From CAYZED01 sp964477445 (GTDB lineage: Bacteria > Bacillota > Clostridia > Lutisporales > Lutisporaceae), in the NCBI GenBank assembly GCA_964477445.1, contig CAYZED010000013.1:1-64000 (forward strand): 64,000 nt of DNA, in the 5' to 3' direction. This document shows, piece by piece, positions 42,734 to 52,748 of the stretch. The notes beneath the pieces are model-generated. The model ran no database searches. It saw only the letters and a program-made list of their open reading frames with translations, and was not told where the DNA came from. Position 1 is the stretch's first letter; every line of letters starts with the position of its first letter. The position numbers and the translations under genes are program-made.

Positions 42734-44821
42734 CTATTTTATTTCTATAATTCCGCCTGTATCAACATCTACTCCATAGTAATTCAAATACACATAGTAT
42801 TTCCCTTTTGGTATTCCAAGAAGATTAATTGATGTATCATATTTAGTCACATTAGTCGGATTATATGATGTCTTTAGTTTTTCTGATGTGATATTTTTCT
42901 TTGGATCAGTAGCCATGTTTATGTACCAAGCCGATTTTGTGCTTACAAGTGCAACCTTACTAATAGTTAACAATGGAGCTTTAATATAAAGCATGTCAGC
43001 TGAAATATGCATATTTGCAACAAACGGAATTTTTAAAGAAGGCTTCTTCGGAATTGTTGAAAGCTTTTTCAGAGGAGTCAAACTGCCCTTAATAGGATTG
43101 TCATTTTGTACCATAGGCTTATTTGACTCAATAAAATCAAAATTAATCCTATAACCTCTATAATAACTACCTTTTAATTTATATGAACTAATCAACTTCC
43201 CAGTAGAGTACTCATACTCATAAACTTCACCCCAAGACTTTCCGTCCTGGTAAACACTAGCATGATATGCTATTAATCTATTTAATTTATAAAACAAATT
43301 AAAATTCGAAGTAATATTTGAGTATGTATTAGGAAAAAGTTTCACTTGTTTTACTGTCATCTTCTTCTCATCGACTGCGTACTGAGTTACAAAGGACTTC
43401 CCTAAACCAGTAGTAATATTAAGCTTTGCTGGATTGATTCTAAAACTTCTGTTATCAAAAAGAATAATATCCAATGTAGAAGGATCGTTATCAATATCTT
43501 CATTTATCTGATATATAGCATGCTGTTCATAATGCCATTGGGTTGGTCCTACTGGCTTTAAAACATACTTTTCGTAAGCTGTTCCTTTCCAGATTGCGGG
43601 GTCAGATAGGATCCAAATAATTTTTCCACTCATCCAATTGATTTTTACTCCCGAAGAAATATTCCTTGGTGAAATTAGTACTGACCCATCTTTTGGATTA
43701 TACTCTATAGTATTTATATGCGCCCAGTCATATGACTTATCATATAATTTTTTTATCACGTTGCCTAATTTTAATTCTTTAACTATCTTGCCCGTTTTTC
43801 GATCTAGTTCAGCAACCAAATCTTCGGCATGTCCTTCAAATGAGCTTGATACATAAAAAAGATTACCTCCTGGGGTTTTCTCAGTAATATCGTGATGTGC
43901 TCCTTTGGGAACAATGTATATATTGTGAATTCTCCCCAGAAAATCCATGTCATAAAGTTGAGTCGTAAAAGCTCTTTTCTCTGATGATACCATCGCATCT
44001 TCATTAATAAATATAAATCGACCATTGCTCAGTGGATAATATTCATGCCCTGGTGTTTTTCCAATCGTATACCATCTAATGATCCCAGATGAATCAAATG
44101 TATATGGGATACTCATCCCCTGCCCTGAAATCATTGTGAGCCCAGGAACTTCCTCTCCGCTTTTTTTAGTTACTTGAATTGAATTAAGAAGTGCTTTTGG
44201 TAACGCTTTAGTAACAATACTTAAATCTTTTGTTTCAACGACATTGCCAGCTATAATAATTTCCAGCTTAACTTTATTCGTTCTTCCAGGATAAAGGCCA
44301 ATTATAGGAATTCTATGACGTTTAGACGCCTGAAAAGTATTTTCAATAGAGTCAGAACTTTTATCGCCTTCTACTGTCAATTTGATGATAGCAGCTTCTT
44401 CCGTAGAAAAAACAGCCACCGCTGTCAAAGGTGCTCTATTAAATGGGTCTTTAATTATTAGTGGATTCTGGAAAGTATTATTCGCATTATCAATTTCTTT
44501 CTCAATCCCAAGATCGATTTTTCTGTCAACATCAGGAATTGAATCCGTAATCGATATATTCGACTTATATATATTTTTTGTTGAAACAGTCGATGTTAAA
44601 ACACTTGATATTGAATCACTTGATGTAGAAGTCATCGATGACGCTTCTGCATTTATGTTAGTCTGCGAATCTTTAAAAGCAACGAATATATCACTCTTCG
44701 CAAGTGTAATATAAATGGAAGAAACAATAAAAAGTAAAATAAAAATAAAAAAATATAAACTTTTTCTGTTTTTATACCTACTTCTTTTTTTATTAGAATA
44801 TGCAATTTGGTTTCTTTTCAC
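42734..44821 (-). CDS. Arylsulfate sulfotransferase, membrane-anchored, copy 1
   Basis: About 695 residues. It starts at GTG 44821 behind AGGAGG; the longer ATG frame lacks a site. A basic N-terminus and one membrane helix (LYFFIFILLFIVSSIYI) place the enzyme outside the cell. The beta-propeller has ASST motifs: GAHHDITEKTPGGN, YDWAHINTIEYN, LISPRNISSGVKI and TQWHYEQHAIYQ. ASST enzymes move sulfate from one phenol to another through a sulfated histidine, without PAPS. 57% or so identical by eye to the next gene. Substrates unknown. Confidence 0.88.
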   Translation of the reverse strand: MKRNQIAYSNKKRSRYKNRKSLYFFIFILLFIVSSIYITLAKSDIFVAFKDSQTNINAEASSMTSTSSDSISSVLTSTVSTKNIYKSNISITDSIPDVDRKIDLGIEKEIDNANNTFQNPLIIKDPFNRAPLTAVAVFSTEEAAIIKLTVEGDKSSDSIENTFQASKRHRIPIIGLYPGRTNKVKLEIIIAGNVVETKDLSIVTKALPKALLNSIQVTKKSGEEVPGLTMISGQGMSIPYTFDSSGIIRWYTIGKTPGHEYYPLSNGRFIFINEDAMVSSEKRAFTTQLYDMDFLGRIHNIYIVPKGAHHDITEKTPGGNLFYVSSSFEGHAEDLVAELDRKTGKIVKELKLGNVIKKLYDKSYDWAHINTIEYNPKDGSVLISPRNISSGVKINWMSGKIIWILSDPAIWKGTAYEKYVLKPVGPTQWHYEQHAIYQINEDIDNDPSTLDIILFDNRSFRINPAKLNITTGLGKSFVTQYAVDEKKMTVKQVKLFPNTYSNITSNFNLFYKLNRLIAYHASVYQDGKSWGEVYEYEYSTGKLISSYKLKGSYYRGYRINFDFIESNKPMVQNDNPIKGSLTPLKKLSTIPKKPSLKIPFVANMHISADMLYIKAPLLTISKVALVSTKSAWYINMATDPKKNITSEKLKTSYNPTNVTKYDTSINLLGIPKGKYYVYLNYYGVDVDTGGIIEIK

Positions 44822-44914
44822 AATAATTCCTCCTGTAAAAATTAGTATAAGGACACGACTTTGAATTATCAATAGATAACCCGCAGTCATATCCTCATAT
44901 TATAACACTAGAAT

Positions 44915-46963
44915 TTAGTTAATTTCTATAGTCGCGCCTGTTCCTACATAAACACCGCAATAATTCATATTTACTACATATTTACCCTTAGGAATATTCT
45001 CCAAAGATACTGCCATATAATACTTTATTACATTACTTGGGGCATATCCTTTTTTCATTTTTGTGGCAGCAACATTTAATTTAGGATCTGTAATTAATTC
45101 TACAGAATAAGCCGATTTCGTACTTACTAACTCAACATTTTTCACAGTGAGATTAGGTGCATATATATATAGCATTCCAGCTAAAATATGCATATTTGCA
45201 GTATTAGCTATGTTTATCGAAGGTTTTCTTGGGATAGCTTTAATTTTCTTCATAGATGCCAAACTTCCTTTTACAGGATTTCCGTTTTGGGACATAGGTT
45301 CATTAGCTGCTTCATAACCAAAATTAATTCTATAGCCCCTATAATAAGTATACTTTGTTTTATATGAACGAATTAAATTTGCCGTTGAGAATTCATATTC
45401 ATATACCTCTCCCCATGATTTCCCACTTTGACTTATGCTTGCATTAAACCCAATTAGTCTATTTATATCATAAAACAAATTATAATTTGACGTAATAAAT
45501 GCATAAGTACCAGGGAATAGTTTTAGCTGTTTTACAGTTTTATTCTTTTCATCAATTGCATATTGAACTACAAAAGATCTTCCGACGCCTTCAGTAATGT
45601 TTAATTTAGTTGGATTAACTCTAAAGCTCCTATTATCATACAAAATCAAATCCAAAGTAGATGGATCATTATCAATATCTTCTTTTATCTGGTATACTGC
45701 GTGCTGTTCGTAATGCCATTGAGTTGGACCAATTGGTTTCAGGACAAATTGCTCATATGGGGTACCTTTCCAAACCGCTGGATCAGATAAAATCCAAACT
45801 ATTTTCCCGGTCAACCAATCAATTTTAATACCTGATGAAATATTTCTTGGAGAAATCAAAATTGTCCCATCTGCAGGGTTATATGAGACTGTATTAATGT
45901 GCGCCCAATCATATGTAGTGTCAAAAATGTTTTTTATTACATTTCCTAGTTTTAATTGTTTTACTATTTTGCCTGAATTTCTATCCATTTCCACAATAAG
46001 ATCTTCAACATGATTTTCTAATGAATTCGAAATGAAAAAAATATTTCCTCCTGGTGTTTTTTCTTGGACATCATGATGTGTGCCATTCGGAACCAAATAA
46101 ATATTATGTATTCTTCCTAAAAAATCCATATCATATGCATGGGTACAATAAGGTCTCTTAAAAGTGGCTGTCAAAACATCATCATTCATGTATATAAATC
46201 TTCCATCGGCAAGTGGAAAATAACCATGCCCTTCTGTTTTAACTTTACAATACCATCTGACTACTCCGGATGAATCAAATGCATACGGTGTTGTCGAACT
46301 TTGTCCAGAAATCATAGTCAATCCAGGCACCGCTTCTCCAGTATTGCTAGTTATTTCAACTGAATCTTGGAGGTTACTTGGTAAACTTTCAGTAGTAATA
46401 TACACTACCTTGCTTTCAGTAACATTACCATCAACTAATTTTTCGATAGTTATAGTATTTTTTCTTTCAGGATATAGTCCTAATATAGGTAATCGATGTC
46501 TCTTCGATGCTGGAAATTCACTGGTTAAAGTATCTGCAGGAGTGTCACCTGCCACTGTCATCCTAATAATCGTATCTTCGCTTGTGGAAAATACCGCCAT
46601 GGCAGTAAGTGGTGTTCTATCAAATGGATCCTGAATTATTAATGGAGTATCAAAAGTATTAACCTTATCATCAATAGCCTCCTCAATCTGAAGGTCTATC
46701 TTTCTATCTATTACTGATAGCGAATCAACTATCTTTAAATTTGATTTCAATGTTTTCCCATTAGAAAGTGTCACTGATGCATTTGATTTCGTAAAAAAAC
46801 CAAAATTTAAGCTTGGAAGTTTACCATTATTGAAAACAGTAAAAATCGAAGTTGAAATTAATATAATAAATGTTGCAAGAAAGAAATAAAATCTTGGTTT
46901 AATCTTATACTTCTTTTTTCGTTTTCTTTTTCTCGTATAATATATCGCTTCTGTTTTAACCAT
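44915..46963 (-). CDS. Arylsulfate sulfotransferase, membrane-anchored, copy 2
   Basis: 682 residues. A very basic start (YYTRKRKRKKKYKIKPR) and one membrane helix (FYFFLATFIILISTSIF) are followed by the same two-domain ASST body: GTHHDVQEKTPGGN, YDWAHINTVSYN, LISPRNISSGIKI, TQWHYEQHAVYQ. Start supported by GGAGGGAATACC before ATG. It lies 93 bases upstream of copy 1 on the same strand; the two probably arose by tandem duplication and are co-expressed. Confidence 0.88.
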   Translation of the reverse strand: MVKTEAIYYTRKRKRKKKYKIKPRFYFFLATFIILISTSIFTVFNNGKLPSLNFGFFTKSNASVTLSNGKTLKSNLKIVDSLSVIDRKIDLQIEEAIDDKVNTFDTPLIIQDPFDRTPLTAMAVFSTSEDTIIRMTVAGDTPADTLTSEFPASKRHRLPILGLYPERKNTITIEKLVDGNVTESKVVYITTESLPSNLQDSVEITSNTGEAVPGLTMISGQSSTTPYAFDSSGVVRWYCKVKTEGHGYFPLADGRFIYMNDDVLTATFKRPYCTHAYDMDFLGRIHNIYLVPNGTHHDVQEKTPGGNIFFISNSLENHVEDLIVEMDRNSGKIVKQLKLGNVIKNIFDTTYDWAHINTVSYNPADGTILISPRNISSGIKIDWLTGKIVWILSDPAVWKGTPYEQFVLKPIGPTQWHYEQHAVYQIKEDIDNDPSTLDLILYDNRSFRVNPTKLNITEGVGRSFVVQYAIDEKNKTVKQLKLFPGTYAFITSNYNLFYDINRLIGFNASISQSGKSWGEVYEYEFSTANLIRSYKTKYTYYRGYRINFGYEAANEPMSQNGNPVKGSLASMKKIKAIPRKPSINIANTANMHILAGMLYIYAPNLTVKNVELVSTKSAYSVELITDPKLNVAATKMKKGYAPSNVIKYYMAVSLENIPKGKYVVNMNYCGVYVGTGATIEIN

Positions 46964-47039
46964 GGTATTCCCTCCAATATTTCACTTAACCCTCTTCATT
47001 CCTTTCTAGAGTATAATTATTTTTTACTCGAGTCAACTT

Positions 47040-47085
47040 ATATATGCATTTTATACAGTAGTTTATGCATTTTATACAGTAGTTC
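47040..47085. repeat. Direct repeat, two copies
   Basis: TATGCATTTTATACAGTAGT occurs twice in tandem in the 450-base gap between the sulfotransferases and rpsI. Nothing else is recognisable between 46964 and 47240. Confidence 0.7.
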
Positions 47086-47247
47086 CACAATTTTAACACT
47101 TTCTTAACATACTTAAGCACAAAGGTGGCTTCGATGAATCAGTTTCTTAAACGCTGAAAAATCTCCCAAACAATAGCGAACTATGTACGCATCGTCCTGA
47201 GAGATTCTGATAGGTTCTTAAATTGTAATACTGTTTCAAGTATAATT

Positions 47248-47312
47248 TGACTATCTCTTTTTCCAATAACGGAGAAACATCATATAAAACAATCTTTCCA
47301 TCTCCTTTTTAA
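47248..47312 (-). pseudogene. Fragment of a DUF2442 gene
   Basis: Minus-strand DGKIVLYDVSPLLEKEIV, nearly identical to residues 22-39 of the DUF2442 protein at 37581-37856, with no start and a different sequence after EI. A relic of a second DUF4160/DUF2442 module. Confidence 0.65.
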
Positions 47313-47356
47313 TTATACTTCTAAAATTATTTTACCACTGTTTACTAAAAAAACAT

Positions 47357-47396
47357 ACCAAAAAACCTCCCAAGACATAATGTCCTGGAAGGTTCT
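47357..47396 (-). terminator. Terminator of rplM-rpsI
   Basis: A 14-bp stem AACCTTCCAGGACA / TGTCTTGGGAGGTT with two G-T pairs, a short loop and six T on the minus strand. Confidence 0.85.
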
Positions 47397-47418
47397 AAAA
47401 CGTCCTGAGCAGTATTCT

Positions 47419-47811
47419 CTATCTCTTCGAGAACTGTGGTGCTCTTCTAGCTTTCTTAAGACCGTATTTCTTTCTTTCCTTCATTCTAGGATCTCTAGTA
47501 AGGAATCCAGCTTTCTTGAGGGATGCTCTGTATTCTACATCAACCTCTAGGAGAGCTCTTGAAATACCATGTCTAATAGCTCCAGCTTGACCTGTATAAC
47601 CTCCACCAAATACGTTAACAAGGACATCGTACTCGCTCACTGTACTAGTAAGTGCTAAAGGCTGTCTAACGATTAACTTCAATGTTTCAAGACCGAAGTA
47701 TTCGTCAATGTTTCTGTCATTTATAATTATATTTCCTTCGCCAGGAATAAGTCTTACTCTAGCGACGGAGGATTTTCTTCTACCAGTTCCGAAATATTGT
47801 ACTTTAGCCAT
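47419..47811 (-). CDS. rpsI: 30S ribosomal protein S9
   Basis: 130 residues, full length: YFGTGRRKSSVARVRLIPG, VNVFGGGYTGQAGAIRHGI, TRDPRMKERKKYG and the C-terminal QFSKR whose arginine reaches the P-site tRNA. Twenty bases downstream of rplM, as in nearly all bacteria. Confidence 0.98.
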   Translation of the reverse strand: MAKVQYFGTGRRKSSVARVRLIPGEGNIIINDRNIDEYFGLETLKLIVRQPLALTSTVSEYDVLVNVFGGGYTGQAGAIRHGISRALLEVDVEYRASLKKAGFLTRDPRMKERKKYGLKKARRAPQFSKR

Positions 47812-47830
47812 TATTATTTTGCCTCCTTCC

Positions 47831-48265
47831 CTAAATTTTCAGTTCCAGCGCCTGTGGCTGCTGGGCTGCATGCTCGTGCTCACTGCTCTTATAAACTCTG
47901 AGTTTAGTTAGCATTTTTCTGCCGAGACTGTTTTTAGGGAGCATGCCTTTTACGGCTTCGTATACTGCTTTATCAGATCTTTCAGCAATGAATTTTCTGT
48001 AAGGAGTTTCTCTCATGCTACCAGGTCTTCCGGAGTGAGTTCTGTACATTTTCTGGTCGAGTTTGTTTCCAGTGAGTACAACTTGATCTGCATTAATAAT
48101 AATTACATGATCACCTGTATCAAGGTGTGGTGTGTATGTTGGTTTATTTTTACCTCTGAGTATTTTGGCAACTTCGCTGGCAATTCTACCAAGTGGTTTA
48201 CCTGCAGCGTCTACAACATACCATTTGCGCTCAAAAGTTTGCATATCTGGCAAATAGGATTTCAT
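47831..48265 (-). CDS. rplM: 50S ribosomal protein L13
   Basis: 144 residues beginning MKSYLPDMQTFERKWYVVDA, with GKPLGRIASEVAKILRGK, YRHSG-like YRTHSGRPG and MLPKNSLGRKMLTKLRVYK. The ATG at 48265 has GGAGGG seven bases upstream; a frame starting at 48286 lacks a site. First gene of the rplM-rpsI operon, preceded by a probable L13 leader. Confidence 0.98.
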   Translation of the reverse strand: MKSYLPDMQTFERKWYVVDAAGKPLGRIASEVAKILRGKNKPTYTPHLDTGDHVIIINADQVVLTGNKLDQKMYRTHSGRPGSMRETPYRKFIAERSDKAVYEAVKGMLPKNSLGRKMLTKLRVYKSSEHEHAAQQPQALELKI

Positions 48266-48279
48266 TTTTTTCCCTCCAA

Positions 48280-48375
48280 TGTTCATCTTATTCGGGCTTC
48301 ATAGTTACACTTTCCATCTCTCCGGGTCCCACTTCCATCCTGACGGTGTTATAAGCTTTTTATCCCTGTATTTGA
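48280..48375 (-). ncRNA. Probable L13 ribosomal protein leader
   Basis: The transcript upstream of rplM contains ACCGTCAGGATGG, ACCCGGAGAGATGG and GAAGCCCGAATAAG, matching my memory of the Firmicutes L13 leader that lets L13 repress its own mRNA. Further upstream CGATTC/GAATCG forms a hairpin. Identification is by resemblance only. Confidence 0.5.
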
Positions 48376-48437
48376 ACGATTCGGGGCAGAATCGTACATT
48401 ACAACACACTATATTCTAATACAACCTACCGGGCGTG

Positions 48438-49748
48438 TCAAGAATATTTATATCCAACGAGTATTTTTTGCATTTTTGGCAAAAATCTAATCGCTAAAGC
48501 TATCAAAATACCCATTGGTGCCATAAATCCCGGAAATTCAATTATTAGAAAACAAATAAGTCCGCAAAAAAATCCAACTAACGAACCTGAAATTCTAATC
48601 CATTGAAGGTCTGCACCCGCAACTTCATTTATTTTTTTCGTCAAATCTTTATCGCTAAGCCTATTTAGTATTAAGCCCACTAATTCTATCACAGTATCGT
48701 ATTCAATTTCAAGAAGACTGCTCAAGAAATGTTTTATTTCTTTTTCAAAATTAGGCATTTCGTTAATAATGTACATTTTGCTTCTATCAAATATACTGTT
48801 CTCATCTGCTATCTTTGCAATTTCATCTGCCCTTTCAGATAGTGTTGCTAAAAGTGATAAAGTTATACTTTCAAAATCGATTTTATCAATCTCTTTCATT
48901 TTAAATTTATATAACTCTTTGGAAACTTGTTTTGATTCTAGCCCTGTAATAACTGATGTTATTACTTTCTCTAGCACCTCATCTCTCTCACTTCGACTCT
49001 CAATGTTAGATAGCTTTTTCAACTGAACTATTAAACTCTCTATTATTTCTTTAGACATATCTTCATAATTAATAATATTTGTTTTCTCTCCTATGAAAAG
49101 CGCCAATTTTGATATGGAACTCTCATCTTTTTTCTGTTTTGAACCTTCAATTATCAGTCTGTTTAAAAAAACATTAAACTCTTTACTAGCAACTTTCTGT
49201 ATTAAAAAATTACTTAGATTTATAAGATATGGATCTATTGTGTCTCGTGTAGTTTTTGTTTGTAGTAAAGGATATATCTTTTGGAAATCAAGTCTTTTAA
49301 GTGCGTTTTTTATTGGCGTATTTGTGTAGTTAGCAATTTGCGAAGCATTATTTTTTAAATTCTCTTTAAGATAGTGCTCAAAAAATAATTTGAATACATT
49401 CTCGTTTAAAAAAACTTCCATTACATCTATTTTTTCAATTTCAACAGATATAGATTGTTTTGTTAACACCTTTTCCTTTATCGCATTCATTATTGATTCA
49501 ATAATTTCAAGACGCTTCTTAGGAATAATTCCAGTAGAATTGAACCAAAGTATTTTTTTGTTAATTGCAGTAATTGCAATGTAATCAGCCACAGAAGCAA
49601 CTAAAACAGCCTCCGAAACAAAAATAATTCCCCTCAACATTATTCCATAGTCAAAAAAATATGACATGAAAATGCAAAACATCAAACATACTATCGAGGA
49701 AACTAAAATTATATCAGCCAATTTTTTTCTTCTATAATAAAGTGACAT
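48438..49748 (-). CDS. DUF445 membrane protein, copy 1
   Basis: 436 residues with N-terminal membrane segments (IILVSSIVCLMFCIFMSYFF and the next), a long helical middle, and the DUF445 ending LQWIRISGSLVGFFCGLICF. Relatives include Bacillus YheB. No biochemical role is established. Its ATG overlaps the stop of the next DUF445 gene as TAATG, so the two are coupled. Confidence 0.82.
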   Translation of the reverse strand: MSLYYRRKKLADIILVSSIVCLMFCIFMSYFFDYGIMLRGIIFVSEAVLVASVADYIAITAINKKILWFNSTGIIPKKRLEIIESIMNAIKEKVLTKQSISVEIEKIDVMEVFLNENVFKLFFEHYLKENLKNNASQIANYTNTPIKNALKRLDFQKIYPLLQTKTTRDTIDPYLINLSNFLIQKVASKEFNVFLNRLIIEGSKQKKDESSISKLALFIGEKTNIINYEDMSKEIIESLIVQLKKLSNIESRSERDEVLEKVITSVITGLESKQVSKELYKFKMKEIDKIDFESITLSLLATLSERADEIAKIADENSIFDRSKMYIINEMPNFEKEIKHFLSSLLEIEYDTVIELVGLILNRLSDKDLTKKINEVAGADLQWIRISGSLVGFFCGLICFLIIEFPGFMAPMGILIALAIRFLPKMQKILVGYKYS

Positions 49749-51085
49749 TATCGTATCACCTCCAAATATATTCTTATTATTGTTACAAATACACCAATGA
49801 TTGTTCCAAAAAGCATTCCGTTTAGTCTAATGTATTGAAGTTCTGCTGCAGTGTTGTCCCGAAGATAATAGAAGAGTTCTTTCTCGCTCATTGATGTCAA
49901 ATTAATCTCTACCAGTTGTCTGATTTTCTCTTTGTAATCGTTTGCATATCCTACTATCTTATCTATTAAAATAATCTCTATTTTTTCTCTTAATTCATTA
50001 TTTGCAGAGACTTCTTCAATGATAAAAGTAATAAATTTTTCAAAAACACCAGAAATCTTTGTTTCTAAATGAAAACTTTCGTCTTTAAATACTCCAAATA
50101 TTTCTTCAAGTTTCGAACTCAATATGTCACTCTCTTTTAAATAACTTATAAATTTCATATCTATACTGCTTTTATAGTCAACGTCCGTTGCAAATTTTTC
50201 GACAGCCTCTAAATAGGATTCTTTCAAAGTTGACATTTCTTTGCTATTCAACTCGGTGTAACTTCTTAGCTTTAACTCTGCGTTTTCTATCATCGATTTT
50301 TTTAGAATATTTCCTAATTGGTTCGCGATTAGATTTCTTCTTTTCATATCGTTTTTATAATTCTTAATAGCAAAATCAATTCCACTTTCCATAAGTGAAC
50401 TTATAGATTTGAGTTTAAAAATACCTGTTAATTCGATAGCACTAGAATTTATTAGCCTTTCGAAATTATCGCTTTCACCCAGTTTATTAAGGAAACTAAT
50501 TATATACCCGGATGGCGGGTAATTCTGAAAGTGAATATCCAAGCTATCAACAATAGGTCCAAAAAGTTTTTTTATGTCCATTTTTAATAAAATTTCCGAA
50601 GTGAGCTTCCCTGTAAATTTTGCGAATATTTTTATCAAACCTTCACTATTAATAATTCCATTGGCATTTTTTTCTTCATTCTTTATATGCGTCAATATTA
50701 TTTTCACTGGTTTTATTTTAACTAGCGTATCTTCAATGTTTTTTTCGGACATTATCTCTTCAGAAACAAAATCCTTAATTGATTCAATAAGTCCCATTCT
50801 TCTCTCAATAGCAATATCTGTTTTAAATCTTATATGTAGCGGCCTTCCAAAAATTGAGGTTACACCATACCAATCTGAAACTCCTCCAATGAGTGCAGCT
50901 ACCGAAACCCCCTCAAGTGAGATAAAAATAATCTTTATGGACAAAATTGGAATTCCGTTGATCAAAAGTAACTCTTTTAACATAGTAGAATTATCAATGA
51001 GAAATATAAAATATGCCGAAGTGAAAAAAATTATAGCTGACCAAAACAAAAGTTTATCCGCTAACCCTTTTACTCTATTTTTCAA
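49748..51085 (-). CDS. DUF445 membrane protein, copy 2
   Basis: About 445 residues. A TTG at 51085, eight bases after AAGGGAG, is a better start than ATG 51103, which lacks a site. Two N-terminal membrane segments, VAALIGGVSDWYGVTSIFGRPL (the DUF445 signature), a long helical domain, and LQYIRLNGMLFGTIIGVFV at the end. A diverged partner of copy 1; a heteromeric membrane complex is possible but unproven. Confidence 0.82.
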   Translation of the reverse strand: MKNRVKGLADKLLFWSAIIFFTSAYFIFLIDNSTMLKELLLINGIPILSIKIIFISLEGVSVAALIGGVSDWYGVTSIFGRPLHIRFKTDIAIERRMGLIESIKDFVSEEIMSEKNIEDTLVKIKPVKIILTHIKNEEKNANGIINSEGLIKIFAKFTGKLTSEILLKMDIKKLFGPIVDSLDIHFQNYPPSGYIISFLNKLGESDNFERLINSSAIELTGIFKLKSISSLMESGIDFAIKNYKNDMKRRNLIANQLGNILKKSMIENAELKLRSYTELNSKEMSTLKESYLEAVEKFATDVDYKSSIDMKFISYLKESDILSSKLEEIFGVFKDESFHLETKISGVFEKFITFIIEEVSANNELREKIEIILIDKIVGYANDYKEKIRQLVEINLTSMSEKELFYYLRDNTAAELQYIRLNGMLFGTIIGVFVTIIRIYLEVIR

Positions 51086-51236
51086 ATATTTTTCTCCCTT
51101 CATATTAATTTTTCAACTTATTGCTATAATAGTTTAAAAATCTTTTTAGATTCAATCATATTATTTTATACGAAACATTTTTGCAAATGTTATAATTATA
51201 TTATGACATAATTATTATTGATGGAGGTGCATTAAA

Positions 51237-51545
51237 ATGATAGCTACTACAGTATCTATAAAAGTGAAAAAAGACTGCATCAATGAATTTATTGCAGCTA
51301 CAGTAAAAAACCATCTTGCTACTGTTAAAGAACCAGGTAATATACGATTTGATTTTTTACAGTCACATGCTGATGATTCAAACTTTATTCTCTATGAGGT
51401 ATTTGATTCAAAAGAAGCGATCGAATTACATAAACTGACCGCGCATTATCTTGAATGGAAGGAAATGGTAGCGGACTATATGGAGATACCACGCGTTGGA
51501 ACTCCTCATAGAGTCATTGCACCTATTGGTAAAGAACTATGGTAA
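51237..51545 (+). CDS. Antibiotic biosynthesis monooxygenase-like protein (LsrG/YgiN type)
   Basis: 102 residues of dimeric alpha-beta barrel type: TTVSIKVKKDCINEFI, EPGNIRFDFLQSHADDSNFILYEVFDSKEAIELHK and HYLEWKE. This set resembles YgiN/LsrG, which act on quinols or phospho-AI-2 breakdown products. GGAGGTG precedes ATG. It overlaps the alcohol dehydrogenase by seven bases. No lsr genes are visible, so the substrate is open. Confidence 0.85.
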   Translation: MIATTVSIKVKKDCINEFIAATVKNHLATVKEPGNIRFDFLQSHADDSNFILYEVFDSKEAIELHKLTAHYLEWKEMVADYMEIPRVGTPHRVIAPIGKELW

Positions 51546-52723
51546 GTAAAGCATTTTCCCTCACAAAAACACCAACAATCCATTTTGGAGTCGAAAAATT
51601 CAATAGTCTTGCGATGCTCATAACAAAATTTGGGGATAAGCCACTCCTCGTAATTAGCAATTCCTTCAAATCATCTGAATTCTATGAAGAGTTGATTTAC
51701 AATCTTGAAGTTTCTAATATTGATTTCAGGGAAATTCTAAGCAAGGGTGAACCTACTCCTGAATTTATTGATAGCATAAAAGAATTATTTAAAAATGAAT
51801 TAACCCCATTTACAGTTATAGTTTCAATAGGCGGTGGTAGTGTTATAGATGCTGGAAAAGCCATATCTGCTACATTGTTAGAAAACGGAAGCGTAAAAGA
51901 CTATCTTGAAGATATGGAAACCCGAACTCATTCTGGTCATAAAATCCCATTTATAGCAGTACCCACTACTTCTGGTACAGGTTCTGAAGCAACCAAAAAT
52001 GCTGTTATTAGTGAAGTTGGCCCGGGTGGTTATAAAAAATCCTTAAGACACGAAAATTTTGTTCCAGATATAGCTTTGGTTGATCCAAGACTTATGGCAT
52101 CTTGTCCAAATGCAGTTACTGTTGCTTGCGGACTTGATACACTCACTCAATTAATCGAAGGCTATGTTTCTACTGAATCAAACTCACTAACGGATTCTCT
52201 CGCTATTAGCGGAATACAGCATTTTGCAAAGAGTTTTAGTTTGTTAATAAATAATAAAAATGAAGATTTAACAGCTCGTACTAATCTAGCATATGCATCC
52301 CTTTTGTCTGGTATAGTACTAGCAAATGCTGGGCTTGGAACAATCCATGGCTTTTCTTCATCTATCGGAGGTTTCTTTAAAATCCCTCATGGTGTTATTT
52401 GTGGCTTGTTATTAAGTGATGTTACCGAAGTGTCAATTAAAGGTCTCTTTCAGGCTGAAAAAGAAAATATTCACTATATTAAAAAATATGCCAACATTGG
52501 AAAAATTCTATCTGGTGATAAATCCCTTACTGATAAAGAAGCTTGCCATAAACTTATTAATTCGTTAAAAGAGCTATTGGCGATTTCTAACTTTTCAAGT
52601 CTCAGCAAATATGGTGTAACTATTAAAGATATTGACAAAATTGTTTCTGAAACATCTAATAAAAACAATCCTTATAAATTAAACAGCGGAGAACTAAAAG
52701 AAATTCTCCGCTCGTCGTTATAA
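51539..52723 (+). CDS. Iron-containing alcohol dehydrogenase
   Basis: 394 residues of the group III (Fe) alcohol dehydrogenase family: VSIGGGSVIDAGKAIS (NAD binding), IAVPTTSGTGSEATKNAVI, and metal-binding histidines in GTIHGFSSSIGGFFKIPHGVICG. It probably reduces or oxidises a small aldehyde/alcohol or phosphorylated relative. Coupled to the ABM gene, so the pair may handle one reactive carbonyl compound; that is inference. Confidence 0.92.
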   Translation: MVSKAFSLTKTPTIHFGVEKFNSLAMLITKFGDKPLLVISNSFKSSEFYEELIYNLEVSNIDFREILSKGEPTPEFIDSIKELFKNELTPFTVIVSIGGGSVIDAGKAISATLLENGSVKDYLEDMETRTHSGHKIPFIAVPTTSGTGSEATKNAVISEVGPGGYKKSLRHENFVPDIALVDPRLMASCPNAVTVACGLDTLTQLIEGYVSTESNSLTDSLAISGIQHFAKSFSLLINNKNEDLTARTNLAYASLLSGIVLANAGLGTIHGFSSSIGGFFKIPHGVICGLLLSDVTEVSIKGLFQAEKENIHYIKKYANIGKILSGDKSLTDKEACHKLINSLKELLAISNFSSLSKYGVTIKDIDKIVSETSNKNNPYKLNSGELKEILRSSL

Positions 52724-52748
52724 TCAATGACAATGTTTACCATATGTT

